From Pipra filicauda (Eukaryota > Chordata > Aves > Passeriformes > Pipridae), in the NCBI RefSeq assembly GCF_003945595.2, contig NW_024104284.1, positions 693,001-757,000 on the forward strand: a stretch of 64,000 nucleotides of DNA, read 5' to 3'. The notes beneath the pieces were generated by a model, which was not told where the DNA came from, searched no databases, and saw only the letters and a program-made list of their open reading frames with translations. Shown one piece after another: positions 63,559-64,000 of this stretch. The translations under genes and the position numbers were made by a program. Numbering within the stretch: the stretch's first letter is position 1; every line of letters starts with the position of its first letter.

Positions 63559-63580
63559 GGAAAAATATATATATTTTTCC
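63559..63580. repeat. 22-bp perfect palindrome
   Basis: GGAAAAATATAT followed by ATATTTTTCC is its own reverse complement over 22 bases. It is an AT-rich cruciform candidate with no known role. Confidence 0.85.
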
Positions 63581-64000
63581 AACAGTATCTCCTCCAAACT
63601 CACCATAAAATGTAATTCATACCAGAGCATAATGCTTTTCACTGGTGTAATTTGTATTTGCTGCCAAGTAAGCTGTTTACCTACATGAGGGTTAGTGCTT
63701 TCAGATTAGACTATCGGGTCTAATGGCAGCATAAAATAGCACTCTAGTTTTTGTGTTCACACTTCCTGATTTCTCAGGTAAGGACAAATTCCTTGTGGCA
63801 GAAGAGAAGCGGACAGGTTCATTCACTATCCCATTAATGCTGAGCAGCGTGTCTGAATTTCTGGCCTTGTGACAGTGTAACAGATGCCCAAACTCCCAAC
63901 TGTTCAGTGGCAATGCAGGACAGAGCCTATACGTCTCCATGCTGCCAGGTACTGATATATTCTTCCTGATCATAGGAAATGTCTTATTTTTTTCTGAGCA

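Overview
The window reads as bird nuclear genomic DNA. It is AT-rich and intron-dominated, with GT-AG introns. It carries several avian CR1 LINE copies, some ending in the typical ATTCTATG-like or (ATTCT)n tails, and LTR copies of a kind I recognise as common in bird genomes. I cannot name the species. Nothing bacterial, plasmid or phage-like is present.

The only cellular gene I can support is SLCO5A1 (solute carrier organic anion transporter family member 5A1, OATP5A1), on the minus strand. Eight coding exons lie at 39431-39299, 33163-32937, 25587-25423, 22270-22072, 12305-12146, 9118-8877, 5630-5566 and 4376-3931. All junctions are GT-AG and all codon phases fit. Joined, they encode roughly the last 545 residues: about seven membrane segments, the OATP signature at the third extracellular loop, a lysine-rich cytoplasmic loop, the Kazal-like fifth extracellular loop and the cytoplasmic C-tail ending in TAG at 3931. 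The N-terminal coding exon (about 300 residues in the human protein) was not found, so it should lie beyond base 64000. That makes 39432-64000 part of one large intron.

Layout: 1-3930 is 3' UTR and/or downstream flank. 3931-39431 holds the eight exons and seven introns. 39432-64000 is the incomplete upstream intron. Mobile elements sit in the introns or flank: CR1 copies near 7.5-8.0 kb (two nested), 18.7-19.2 kb, 22.7-23.0 kb, 39.9-41.2 kb (the largest, with reverse-transcriptase remnants) and a short tail near 57.6 kb; LTRs at 34197-35072 (two, head to head) and 50342-50939.

No undescribed biological system is evident. The points most worth a second look are the nested CR1 pair, the inverted LTR pair with its internal minisatellite, the LTR lacking that minisatellite, CR1 tails that appear to have seeded (ATTCT)n microsatellites, a perfect 48-bp tandem duplication, and a cluster of short tandem duplications at 43.0-43.8 kb.
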